Position numbers and translations under genes: made by a program. The notes under the pieces were generated by a model. That model did no database searches, had not been told where the DNA came from, and saw only the letters and a list, made by a program, of their open reading frames with translations. From positions 1 through 19,880 of the forward strand of contig CAKRNI010000020.1 in NCBI GenBank assembly GCA_934370915.1: 19,880 nt of DNA. The letters run 5' to 3'. Every line of letters begins with the position of its first letter. Position 1 is the first letter of the stretch. This document shows, piece by piece, positions 6,950 through 14,013 of this stretch. This DNA comes from an uncultured Lachnospiraceae bacterium. Its GTDB lineage: Bacteria > Bacillota > Clostridia > Lachnospirales > Lachnospiraceae.

Positions 6950-6971
6950 TGTTTGGTTATTTTTCAACGAA
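6950..6971 (-). promoter_or_regulatory. Target site of the crRNA-like RNA: PAM TTC plus 19-nt partial match
   Basis: On the minus strand TTC (6971-6969), the usual I-C PAM, is followed by GTTGAAAAATAACCAAACA (6968-6950). The pseudo-spacer at 7104-7122 reads GTTGACAAATACGCCAACA. Fifteen of 19 agree. Positions 1-5 and 7-11 are identical; mismatches are at 6, 12, 13 and 15, and beyond 19 the match is lost. Positions 6 and 12 are those flipped out of type I R-loops and do not need to pair. Partial matches of this kind should allow binding but not a full R-loop or Cas3 cutting. The site sits directly upstream of the cas operon -35 box. Confidence 0.75.
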
Positions 6972-7028
6972 ATATACTTTTTTATTCGCATTAGCATAAG
7001 TAAATGGACCTGTATTAGTCTCATATTT

Positions 7029-7059
7029 TTTACACAACTATATTGTTTTGTATTATAAT
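7029..7059 (+). promoter_or_regulatory. Promoter of the crRNA-like RNA
   Basis: TTTACA (7029-7034) and a perfect TATAAT (7054-7059) lie on the plus strand, 19 bp apart (18 bp if TTACAC is used as the -35). Seven nt past the -10 box is G7066, the first base of the repeat-like element, so transcript start and element coincide. It is divergent from the cas operon promoter, with the target site between them. Confidence 0.7.
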
Positions 7060-7065
7060 TTAAAT

Positions 7066-7177
7066 GTCAGCTTTCATTTTAATTTAAAGCTGTGGATTGA
7101 AATGTTGACAAATACGCCAACATGAAGCAAGGTCCAACATGGATAAAAACGTTTTATCCCGTTGGACCTCCATTTTA
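7066..7177 (+). ncRNA. crRNA-like regulatory RNA with a single pseudo-repeat and pseudo-spacer
   Basis: On the plus strand, opposite to all cas genes. The pseudo-repeat (7066-7103, 38 nt) has GT, a 7-bp stem CAGCTTT (7068-7074) / AAAGCTG (7086-7092), an 11-nt loop, and TGGATTGAAAT (7093-7103), identical to the 11-nt 5' handle of the older array repeats. The array stem is also 7 bp (CGCCTCC/GGAGGCG), so pairing is kept while most of the stem sequence differs. Expected Cas5c cut: between G7092 and T7093. The pseudo-spacer starts at 7104 and its first 19 nt match the cas operon promoter next to a TTC PAM (6950-6971). A long hairpin at 7130-7169 probably forms the 3' end. Precedents, from memory, are CreA/CreR and other crRNA-like RNAs that guide Cascade to cas or toxin promoters. 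Function is inferred; the sequence features are seen. Confidence 0.77.
7130..7169. terminator. Long two-part hairpin between cas3 and the crRNA-like RNA
   Basis: AGGTCCAAC (7130-7138) pairs perfectly with GTTGGACCT (7161-7169), and inside it GGATAAAA (7141-7148) pairs with TTTTATCC (7152-7159) around a 3-nt loop, 17 bp in all. It lies 39 nt past the cas3 stop on the minus strand and at the 3' end of the crRNA-like RNA on the plus strand. Tails are weak both ways (CCATTTTA on plus, TGCTTC on minus), so it may be a bidirectional terminator or a stabilising 3' structure rather than a classical intrinsic terminator. Confidence 0.55.
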
Positions 7178-7207
7178 GGAACAATTAACGATCCTTTTTC
7201 CCGACTT

Positions 7208-9367
7208 CTAATAAAATACACCCATCCCTGATTCGATTTTTAATGTAAGCCCCCATTCCTTCGTATACTCATCTTCTGTACAAAGTTCATACAAATCCCT
7301 GATATCCTCCGATATTGCCCGAAGCATCCCGGCATCATACAGCATTTTAAAATTTTTCTCGTAAACATTAACACAATACTGTCCGGCTTTTCTCATCAAT
7401 GATTTCGTATATCCCTTACAACGAATTTCGCTTAAGATCTGTTTCGCCTCTTCCTCGCGCGGCACCAAAATCGAAATTGTATTCTCTTCTATCATTTTGA
7501 ACTCTTTTGCAGCTGTCGAGAAATTGTAACTGTTCTTTTTAAACTCACCCATGATATTCTTTTTATCCAAAACATTTCTTTGAAGATAATACAATTCTCT
7601 AAAATATTGTTCAACCGTTTCCGGATCTGAGAATTCCATTCCCCGGTTCATAAGCGAGTTTGCTACATCCATTTGTTTTCTCTGCCCCGGCATGTACTCT
7701 CTTTCCGCCAATGAAAAGATGTAGACATTACTATCTTCTGCTGCCTGTTTTCCTTCACGATTGCACCTACCTGCAGCCTGAATCACAGAATCAACTCCCG
7801 CAAGCTGACGGTATACAGAATGAAAATCAAGATCAACTCCTGCTTCCACCAAACTCGTGGCTATTAAAATACAGGATTTTCTGCACTCCCCTTCTTTCTG
7901 TTTTAATCTCTCCCGCACTTTCTGAAGAATTGACATTCGATGTTTCGGATACATTGATGTGGAAAGATGGTACACATGCTCTTTTCCATTCTCTTTTAAT
8001 TTTTCGTACACTGATTGTGCCCGCGCTTTTGTATTGACAATGCAAAGTGTTTGTTCCTCTTCCATTAAACGTTCCACAAGCTCATCCTCACTGATTCTGC
8101 CAATTGTCCGGAAACTTGTTCTCGTAAAATACTGAAACTGCTCTTCTTTTCTCGGACATAATTCGCGAATATTCCATTCATTCCGAAACAATCCATCCAA
8201 TGCCGGTTGTGTTGCAGTGCAAAGAACAAGACTTGAGTGATAGTTTTGAACCAGCTCTTCCATCAGCGCCAGACATGGGATTAGATAATCAGTCGGCAGC
8301 ATTTGCGCTTCATCAAATATGATTACACTGTTTGCAATTCGATGTAATTTCCGGCACTTCGAGGATTTATTAGAAAACAAGGACTCAAAAAATTGAACAT
8401 TCGTTGTGACAATAACCGGTTTATCCCAGTTCTCCGCTGCAAGCTGCATTGGTCGAAATTCCTCGGAAGATTCATAGTCCACATTATAATGATTTTCGAG
8501 AACATTTTGGCTGCCCAATATATCCCGAAATACTTTTGCGTTCTGCTCAATTATGCTCGTATATGGAATTACATAAATTACCCGTTCCATCCCGTATTCG
8601 ATTGCATGCTTCAAAGCGAATGCCAAAGATGCCAATGTTTTTCCTCCTCCGGTTGGCACCGTTAGGCGGAACATTCCCGGTTCTTCCTTTCCTGAAGCAA
8701 TGCAATGTCGTAAAATTTCACTGCGCCGTCCATTAATAGTTTCCAAATTTTCATTTGACAGCCAACCCCCTACATGATTGTATAATCTTTGATACAACTT
8801 ATTTAACGGATCGCCCGCATCTCGATTTGTTACTCCATTCTCCATGAAATATTCTGTGTCTAAAAAATCCGCATCTACCAGGCAGGAATACATCATCCGG
8901 ATAAAAACACTAAGTGAAAAATCCGGAGTTACCGTCTTCTGGGGATTGAAAGGAAATGTTTTTAAACATGGAATGTCTATTTCATCTTTATAACGGCTAA
9001 AATCATCCACCCCTTTCTTCAATCGTCCAAACAAACTCGATTTATCCAATCCTGATATAGTCCCCGTATTCGGCAAACCTGCATGATGCCCGGCAATACA
9101 ATAGCTTAAGATCCCATATAAGCCACCCATCTCATAACATACTTTTGCTCCTGCAGTTGAATGGTCCACTTTAATATTGTTGTCTCCCTGAATTTTCTTC
9201 TGAAACCGCTCAGAATACTTGCCAATATCATGCAACATTCCGACGCAATATCCCCAATCATCTTTGCCAAATGCTTTAGCAAACATTGCTGCCAATTCGG
9301 CAGTTCCTATGGAATGCTCTTTTATGGTCTGTTCCCGTTCCCCTTCTATGTGTGCCAGATATTTCAT
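7208..9367 (-). CDS. cas3: Cas3 nuclease-helicase (type I-C)
   Basis: Cas3 is recruited to target-bound Cascade, unwinds and degrades the DNA. The 719-aa protein has the HD nuclease domain first: H18, H46-D47 (MLHDIGK), H69 (VDHS), H94-H95 (AGHHAGLPN) and a VDADFLDTE segment near 164-172. The SF2 helicase follows: Walker A TGGGKT at 239-244, DEAQ at 352-355, CTATQ at 383-387 and motif VI QAAGRCNR at 530-537. All key residues are present. The ATG at 9367 is preceded by AAAGGAG 5 nt away. It is a separate transcription unit: 423 bp and a hairpin lie between it and cas5c. I find no match of the crRNA-like guide with a TTC PAM upstream of cas3, so cas3 is probably not under the same control. Confidence 0.98.
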   Translation of the reverse strand: MKYLAHIEGEREQTIKEHSIGTAELAAMFAKAFGKDDWGYCVGMLHDIGKYSERFQKKIQGDNNIKVDHSTAGAKVCYEMGGLYGILSYCIAGHHAGLPNTGTISGLDKSSLFGRLKKGVDDFSRYKDEIDIPCLKTFPFNPQKTVTPDFSLSVFIRMMYSCLVDADFLDTEYFMENGVTNRDAGDPLNKLYQRLYNHVGGWLSNENLETINGRRSEILRHCIASGKEEPGMFRLTVPTGGGKTLASLAFALKHAIEYGMERVIYVIPYTSIIEQNAKVFRDILGSQNVLENHYNVDYESSEEFRPMQLAAENWDKPVIVTTNVQFFESLFSNKSSKCRKLHRIANSVIIFDEAQMLPTDYLIPCLALMEELVQNYHSSLVLCTATQPALDGLFRNEWNIRELCPRKEEQFQYFTRTSFRTIGRISEDELVERLMEEEQTLCIVNTKARAQSVYEKLKENGKEHVYHLSTSMYPKHRMSILQKVRERLKQKEGECRKSCILIATSLVEAGVDLDFHSVYRQLAGVDSVIQAAGRCNREGKQAAEDSNVYIFSLAEREYMPGQRKQMDVANSLMNRGMEFSDPETVEQYFRELYYLQRNVLDKKNIMGEFKKNSYNFSTAAKEFKMIEENTISILVPREEEAKQILSEIRCKGYTKSLMRKAGQYCVNVYEKNFKMLYDAGMLRAISEDIRDLYELCTEDEYTKEWGLTLKIESGMGVFY

Positions 9368-9675
9368 ACTGTCTCCTTTCTGTCTATTCTGTAAAATAGT
9401 AGGGTTATTTTCTATAACTTTTATTCTAACATACTTTCCTGCCTTTTAGACGATTTATACTTATGCTCTGTATTTAAAAAGACAGTATCTTAACATATTC
9501 AAGTATCACGCTCTGTCGCTTGCATCAGCCTACATCTTCGTACAAGTGCGTATCATTGACTCCTTAGTGCCTTTTGTGTAATAGAGAATTTTTCGAAATT
9601 TCCCTCATTAAACAAAACAGGCAGCTGCCCCACCTCCGGATCAACTGCCCATTCCCATTCATCAATCATTCAATT
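9368..9675. other. Intergenic region upstream of cas3
   Basis: The part nearest cas3 should hold its promoter (see 9423-9428) and has the ribosome site AAAGGAG. The part nearest the DUF1275 gene contains an open frame of 38 codons on the minus strand (ATG at 9669, TGA at 9553) with normal-looking codons but no ribosome site; it could be a gene remnant. There is no T-rich terminator beyond a GGCAG/CTGCC pair followed by TGTTTTGTTT on the minus strand near 9611-9645. This is the border between the CRISPR block and ordinary chromosome; I see no direct repeats or tRNA that would mark an insertion. Confidence 0.5.
9423..9428 (-). promoter_or_regulatory. Possible extended -10 box of the cas3 promoter
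   Basis: On the minus strand TAGAAT (9423-9428) is preceded by TGT, giving the TGN extension of a -10 element, about 55 nt before the cas3 start. No convincing -35 lies 17 bp upstream; extended -10 promoters can work without one. A TATAAA at roughly 9455-9460 is an alternative. Confidence 0.35.
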
Positions 9676-10422
9676 TTAAGCGTTCTTCTCTTCCTTCTCC
9701 AGAATCTTTGCCTCTTCCAGCATCTCCTCTGCTTCCATTTCTGTCTCTGCAGGAGTCTCGTCCTCAACCGGAAGTTCTCCGATGCTGATAAGCACTCTTG
9801 CGGCTGCAAGCGGAATCAAACCAGTAAAGGCACCTTTGCAGGCACCAAAAGCAGCTACCGATGAGACACCAGCCAAGGTTCCGATAAAGAATAAGAGCAC
9901 TGTATTTGTATAAAGCACCGCTTTCCGCTTAAATTCGGAATCCTTTGTGATCACATACTGTGTCCAGCCAAGGACCGCCTGCTTCAGGTTATTGGTCATG
10001 AACACGGTGGCGCTGTTAAAGCCATCTGCGCCGGAATAAACACCCCACTGGAATGCCGAGCAAAAAAAGATCGGGTATAGACCCGCGATCGGCGCTATTG
10101 ACTGCGGAAGAACTGCCGTGAGGGCAAGTCCTGCTGCATCGATCCAAATAGCAAGCTTTCTCATATGAAGCTTTGTATAGTTTGCAAGCAGATATGCGGC
10201 AACAACACCACAGGCAAAAAATACAAATGCTAAAAAGCGAAGTCCAAGCTCTTCCCATTCCATAAAGCGAACATTGGAGGCCATTTCCATCAGGTTTCCT
10301 GTCTGTGCCGAACCAAAAATTCCTGCATGGGAAAGGATCGCATAGCCACCCAAAAAGCCGCCTACGAGAGAAATATTCCAGTGCAGGATCGCATCCAAAC
10401 GTTTTTTTATCAAATTGATCAT
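9676..10422 (-). CDS. DUF1275/YoaK family membrane protein
   Basis: A 248-aa integral membrane protein with about six hydrophobic segments. It starts with a GGFLGGYAILSHAGIFGSAQTGNLMEM stretch (about residues 22-47), the hallmark of the DUF1275 (YoaK) family, and has GFNSATVFMTNNLKQAV later. The biochemical role of the family is not settled; a transport role is often guessed. The C-terminal 30 residues are strongly acidic (EDETPAETEMEAEEMLEEA), cytoplasmic and probably unstructured, which is an addition to the core family. The gene stands alone, with its own strong promoter at 10446-10474 and a terminator of the preceding pepT gene between them. Confidence 0.85.
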   Translation of the reverse strand: MINLIKKRLDAILHWNISLVGGFLGGYAILSHAGIFGSAQTGNLMEMASNVRFMEWEELGLRFLAFVFFACGVVAAYLLANYTKLHMRKLAIWIDAAGLALTAVLPQSIAPIAGLYPIFFCSAFQWGVYSGADGFNSATVFMTNNLKQAVLGWTQYVITKDSEFKRKAVLYTNTVLLFFIGTLAGVSSVAAFGACKGAFTGLIPLAAARVLISIGELPVEDETPAETEMEAEEMLEEAKILEKEEKNA

Positions 10423-10445
10423 TTTATCCCGCCTTTCCGGGCACG

Positions 10446-10474
10446 ATTATACCATGAAGTGATATCAGATTCAA
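10446..10474 (-). promoter_or_regulatory. Promoter of the DUF1275 gene
   Basis: On the minus strand TTGAAT (10469-10474), 17 bp, then a perfect TATAAT (10446-10451) preceded by TGG. Transcription should start near 10439, about 17 nt before the ATG, so the mRNA leader is short. It is the best sigma-A-type promoter in the window. Confidence 0.88.
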
Positions 10475-10515
10475 GAAAAAGCCTTGTTTTTCATCCAATC
10501 CAATGCATAATGACT

Positions 10516-10548
10516 AAAAAACCGGACACACCATTCCGCGTGCCCGGC
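10516..10548 (-). terminator. Intrinsic terminator of pepT
   Basis: On the minus strand CCGGGCAC (10540-10547) pairs with GTGTCCGG (10522-10529), one G-U pair, with a 10-nt loop, followed by six T (10516-10521). It lies 20 nt past the pepT stop and separates pepT from the DUF1275 gene. Confidence 0.92.
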
Positions 10549-10567
10549 TCTAACGAATCTAAACAAC

Positions 10568-11809
10568 TTATGCCCGCTTCTCAACCTTTGTAAATTTCTC
10601 TGCGATCTTAAGAAGCAGCTCCACGGTCTTCTCCATAGACTGGATGCAGACGAACTCATACTTTCCATGATAGTTATGTCCGCCGGTACAGAGGTTCGGG
10701 CACGGGAGTCCCATGTAGGAAAGTCTCGATCCATCCGTGCCTCCGCGGACCGGATTAATCACCGGAGTCTCGACCCCAAGCTCCTTAAATGCCTCAGCAG
10801 CCACATCCATCAGGTACATATGCGGACGGATCTTCTCAGCCATATTGTAGTAGGTATCTGCGATCTCCACCTCGACCGTTCCCTCACCGTACTTCGCGTT
10901 CAGGAACTCGCCGATCTTCTTTCCGAGCGCTTTTCTCTCCTCAAACCGCGTCATATCATGGTCACGGACGATGTAGTGGAGAGTCGTATTCTCCACGTTT
11001 CCGCCGATGTGATTTAAGTGGAAAAATCCCTCGTACTTCTCAGTATACTGCGGCTTCTCGTTCTCCGGCAGCATCGACTGGAATTCCAGACCGATCAGGA
11101 TCGAGTTTTTCATCTTGTTCTTCGCGCTGCCCGGATGAATGTTGCTTCCATGGATCGTAACTTTCATAGATGCCGCGTTGAAGGTCTCATACTCCATCTC
11201 GCCCCACGCGCCACCGTCAACGGTGTAAGCCACATCTGCGCCCCAGCCGGGAACATCAAAGAAGTCAACCCCGTGTCCGACTTCCTCGTCCGGTGTGAAA
11301 GCAATCTTGATGGTTCCGTGCGGGATCTCCGGATGTGTCAGGAGTGTCTCCGCCATAGTCATGATCTCGGCAATTCCCGCCTTGTCATCTGCACCTAACA
11401 GTGTCGTTCCGTCGGTGGTGATCAGATCCTGTCCCACATAATTTTTTAAGAATGGGAACATCTTTGTTGTCATCTTTACACCGAGTGCCTTATTTAAAGT
11501 GATATCCTTTCCGTCGTAGTGCTTGACAAGCTGTGGGCGGACATTCTCATCCGGACAATCCGGTGAAGTGTCCATATGCGCGAGGAAGCCGACGGTCTGG
11601 CAGTTATAATCCCCGTTTGCCGGAATCGTTCCGTATACGTAACCGTGCTCACTCATGGAGACGTCCTTCACCCCGATATTCTTTAACTGTTCGGACAGAA
11701 GCTTCGCCAGAGCGAACTGTTTTTCCGTACTCGGAACTGTCCCCGCATCCTCTGCGGACTGCGTATCGAATGCTACATACTTGAGGAAATAATCAACTAC
11801 TTTTGACAT
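10568..11809 (-). CDS. pepT: Tripeptidase T (peptidase M20B)
   Basis: PepT is a cytoplasmic di-zinc aminopeptidase that removes the N-terminal residue of tripeptides. The protein has 413 aa, the usual length. Zinc ligands and catalytic residues follow the M20 pattern: H78 and D80 in AHMDTSPD, D141 in LGADDKAG, E175-E176 in [10 protein letters not shown]198 in TVDGG and H381 in [26 protein letters not shown] near 356-372 is also characteristic. The ATG at 11809 has AAAGGAG 7-8 nt upstream. A single-gene unit with its own terminator at 10516-10548; a nested hairpin precedes it (11843-11879). Confidence 0.97.
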   Translation of the reverse strand: MSKVVDYFLKYVAFDTQSAEDAGTVPSTEKQFALAKLLSEQLKNIGVKDVSMSEHGYVYGTIPANGDYNCQTVGFLAHMDTSPDCPDENVRPQLVKHYDGKDITLNKALGVKMTTKMFPFLKNYVGQDLITTDGTTLLGADDKAGIAEIMTMAETLLTHPEIPHGTIKIAFTPDEEVGHGVDFFDVPGWGADVAYTVDGGAWGEMEYETFNAASMKVTIHGSNIHPGSAKNKMKNSILIGLEFQSMLPENEKPQYTEKYEGFFHLNHIGGNVENTTLHYIVRDHDMTRFEERKALGKKIGEFLNAKYGEGTVEVEIADTYYNMAEKIRPHMYLMDVAAEAFKELGVETPVINPVRGGTDGSRLSYMGLPCPNLCTGGHNYHGKYEFVCIQSMEKTVELLLKIAEKFTKVEKRA

Positions 11810-11842
11810 AACCCTTCTCCTTTACCGTATCATTATTTATCA

Positions 11843-11879
11843 GACATCCCCGGTCCTTTTTACTGACCGCGGTTATGTC
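11843..11879. repeat. Nested hairpin upstream of pepT
   Basis: GACAT (11843-11847) pairs with ATGTC (11875-11879), and inside them CGGTC and GACCG pair around an A/T-rich loop. It lies 34-70 nt before the pepT start, in a likely mRNA leader or at the 3' end of the hflC transcript. No T-run follows on the minus strand (TGATAAATAATG), so a terminator role is doubtful. Confidence 0.4.
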
Positions 11880-11973
11880 CCGCAGCGGCCTGCTTCGTCC
11901 GGAGCGTTCCGGATCCACGGTATCACTGCTTCACAGGAATTTTCCGCTGTTGCGGTTTTATCCTGTCCGTTCC

Positions 11974-12849
11974 TTAATAGTTCCCCCGAAGGATCTTCGC
12001 AAGCTCTGAATTTTCATCCAGAATGATCGTCTTATTGTCTCCCTTGAGGCTTGCCTTTAACGCGTCCAGACTGCGGATATAATTATAGTAATCGGCCTTG
12101 CCCTCGTCATTGTACGCGCCGGAAAGGATCCTCATATACTCTGCCTCGCCTTCCGCCCGGATCTTCTCCGCCTGGGCCTGGGCCTCGGAAATGATGATGG
12201 AGACCTCTTTATCTGTGCTGTTCTTGATGACATTGGACTGGTACTCACCGTCTGCGATATATCCGGCAGCGATATTCTGGCGTTCGGAGATCATACGCTG
12301 GTAAACGGCCTCCTTGTTGGAATCCGGGAGGTCTAAGAGCTTCGTCTCCACCTTTTTTACCTTGATTCCGTAGCTGTCCAGAGAAGAACCGATCTTTTCC
12401 GTGATCATCTCTGCCAGCTTTCCGTCACGGCCGGAGATCACATCTGCCTGATCCGTGGAGGAAATGACATTTTTTACAGCATTGTACACGACAACGGAAA
12501 TTCGGCTTTCCGCATTTGCCTTGTTCGCTCCGAGTCTGGACAGGTATGCCAGCGGATCTGTGACACTCCACAATGCAAAGGAATCCGTTACCATCACCTT
12601 TTTATCCCTCGTATTAACCTCACTCGGAATAAGGTCATAGATCATCTCATAATTAGGAATCGACTGTGTTGTCTGAAGAAACGGGATCTTAAAGCTGAGA
12701 CCCGGTGTCTCCACCACCCGGACCACTTTTCCAAACTGGAGAACAAGCTTATACTCATCATTGTACGTGCTCACCATACTGCCCTGAAGCAGAACAACGA
12801 TCAGAAGGAGAACGACGATCACTATGATTTTTTTCCCTGTCTTTTTCAT
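11974..12849 (-). CDS. hflC: HflC-like SPFH domain protein
   Basis: In bacteria where it has been studied, HflC forms with HflK a large membrane cage that surrounds and restrains the FtsH protease. The 291-aa protein has one N-terminal membrane helix (residues 7-25), then the SPFH domain (about 26-190; YKLVLQFGKVVRVVETPGLSFKIPF) and a coiled-coil region with EAQAQAEKIRAEGEAEYMRIL (about 222-242), the family hallmark. Its ATG follows the hflK stop with no gap (TAAATG), and GGAGG overlaps the end of hflK, so the two are cotranslated. FtsH itself is not in this window. Confidence 0.92.
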   Translation of the reverse strand: MKKTGKKIIVIVVLLLIVVLLQGSMVSTYNDEYKLVLQFGKVVRVVETPGLSFKIPFLQTTQSIPNYEMIYDLIPSEVNTRDKKVMVTDSFALWSVTDPLAYLSRLGANKANAESRISVVVYNAVKNVISSTDQADVISGRDGKLAEMITEKIGSSLDSYGIKVKKVETKLLDLPDSNKEAVYQRMISERQNIAAGYIADGEYQSNVIKNSTDKEVSIIISEAQAQAEKIRAEGEAEYMRILSGAYNDEGKADYYNYIRSLDALKASLKGDNKTIILDENSELAKILRGNY

Positions 12850-14013
12850 TTAGTTCCCTCCTCCCGTCTGTGCTGCGCTGCCGGAAGCTGTCTCTGAAAA
12901 TGGTTCTAACGGCAGCAGCGTCTGTGTGCCGTTTCCACCGGTGATGATAACCTTGAGATCCGGAAGAACTTCCTCCATGGTCTCATAGAACATGCGCTTT
13001 TTCGTGATCAGCGGGTACTTCACATACTCCGCGTATGTGTCCTCGAAACGCGCCACCTGTCCGTTTGCCTCATTGATCCGCTGTTCCTTGTATGCCTCGG
13101 CATCCTGCAAAAGCTTATCGGCCTTTGCCTTCGCCTCCGGAATATTCTCAGACTGATATTTCTTTGCGGAGTTGATCGCCGTCTCCATGCCCTGTTTCGC
13201 ATCCTCAACTGCCTTGAAGGCATTTGCCACATCATCTCTCGGCATTTCCGTATCCTGAATCGACACATTGTAGATTCCATATCCGATATTTTCCTCGACG
13301 AGACGGTTTGTGAGCTGCTCCTTGATCCGCTCCTGAATCTGGGTCTTTCCGGTGGTGATCACATCATCAACATTGTAAACGCCGACGGTATCGCGGATGT
13401 AGCTCTGAGCCAGATTTTTGATGATAGACTCGTACACACTTCTGTGACGCACCGCCTGAACCGGATCCGTGACCATGTATTCCACATAGAAATCCACGTT
13501 TGTCAGATTGAAATCCTTTGTGATCATCAGGCTCTCGTTCTCGATGGATACCGGATTGTCTATGGAGGCGCCGTCCGCCCGGGCCGGGTCCGTCGTGTAG
13601 CCGATCTGCATACCCGTGATGGCCTTTGAAACCTTAGTCACGCGCTGAATCACCGGAATTTTAAAGTGAAGACCCGATGCCTCCTCCACCGACGGTTTTC
13701 CAAATGTGGTAACCACCGCCATCTCCTCCTCGGAAAGAGTGTAGAAGCTGTCAAAGGAAAGTACTGCCGCCGCGAGGACGATCACAACCGCAGTCACCGC
13801 AAGACCTGTGTGCTTCGGAACCCGGATCCCCGGTCCCTTCTTCTTCTCCTTCTTCCCGGAGCCTTCCTCCGGCTGTTCGTACACCACGCGCTCTGCCTGA
13901 TTTTCTTTCCGCTTCTTTGCCCCCGCAAAGAGTTCGTCCAGTGTCCCGTTCTGTTTTAACGCCCGGAACACGAACGCCGCGATCACAACGAGCCATATGA
14001 CCATTTCAATCAT
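12850..14013 (-). CDS. hflK: HflK-like SPFH domain protein
   Basis: Partner of HflC in the FtsH-regulating membrane complex. The protein has 387 aa. Unlike the classic single-helix layout it starts with a hydrophobic segment (residues 4-18), then a charged linker with KKEKKKG (about 20-68), then a second hydrophobic helix (70-87), and the SPFH domain (about 91-250; MAVVTTFGKPSVEEASGLHFKIPV). A coiled coil follows (about 255-330). The tail, rich in Gly/Ser/Thr, ends SAAQTGGGN, as flexible HflK tails do. The ATG overlaps the recU stop by 4 nt, which puts it in a unit with recU and hflC. Confidence 0.9.
   Translation of the reverse strand: MIEMVIWLVVIAAFVFRALKQNGTLDELFAGAKKRKENQAERVVYEQPEEGSGKKEKKKGPGIRVPKHTGLAVTAVVIVLAAAVLSFDSFYTLSEEEMAVVTTFGKPSVEEASGLHFKIPVIQRVTKVSKAITGMQIGYTTDPARADGASIDNPVSIENESLMITKDFNLTNVDFYVEYMVTDPVQAVRHRSVYESIIKNLAQSYIRDTVGVYNVDDVITTGKTQIQERIKEQLTNRLVEENIGYGIYNVSIQDTEMPRDDVANAFKAVEDAKQGMETAINSAKKYQSENIPEAKAKADKLLQDAEAYKEQRINEANGQVARFEDTYAEYVKYPLITKKRMFYETMEEVLPDLKVIITGGNGTQTLLPLEPFSETASGSAAQTGGGN

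Noticed and set aside
7104..7126. TTGACA at 7105-7110 as a plus-strand -35 box
   Set aside because: No acceptable -10 box at 16-19 bp spacing; it is the seed of the pseudo-spacer.
9403..9411. GGTTATTTT, identical to 9 nt of the cas operon target (6955-6963), upstream of cas3
   Set aside because: Seed positions 1-5 do not match the pseudo-spacer and no TTC PAM is in place; AT-rich chance match more likely.
10667..11398. Long plus-strand frames opposite pepT
   Set aside because: They are shadows of a full-length, well-conserved pepT with intact active site.
11943..11965. CCGC/GCGG hairpin with TTTT on the plus strand between hflC and pepT
   Set aside because: Only 4 bp and on the strand without genes; too weak to call a terminator.
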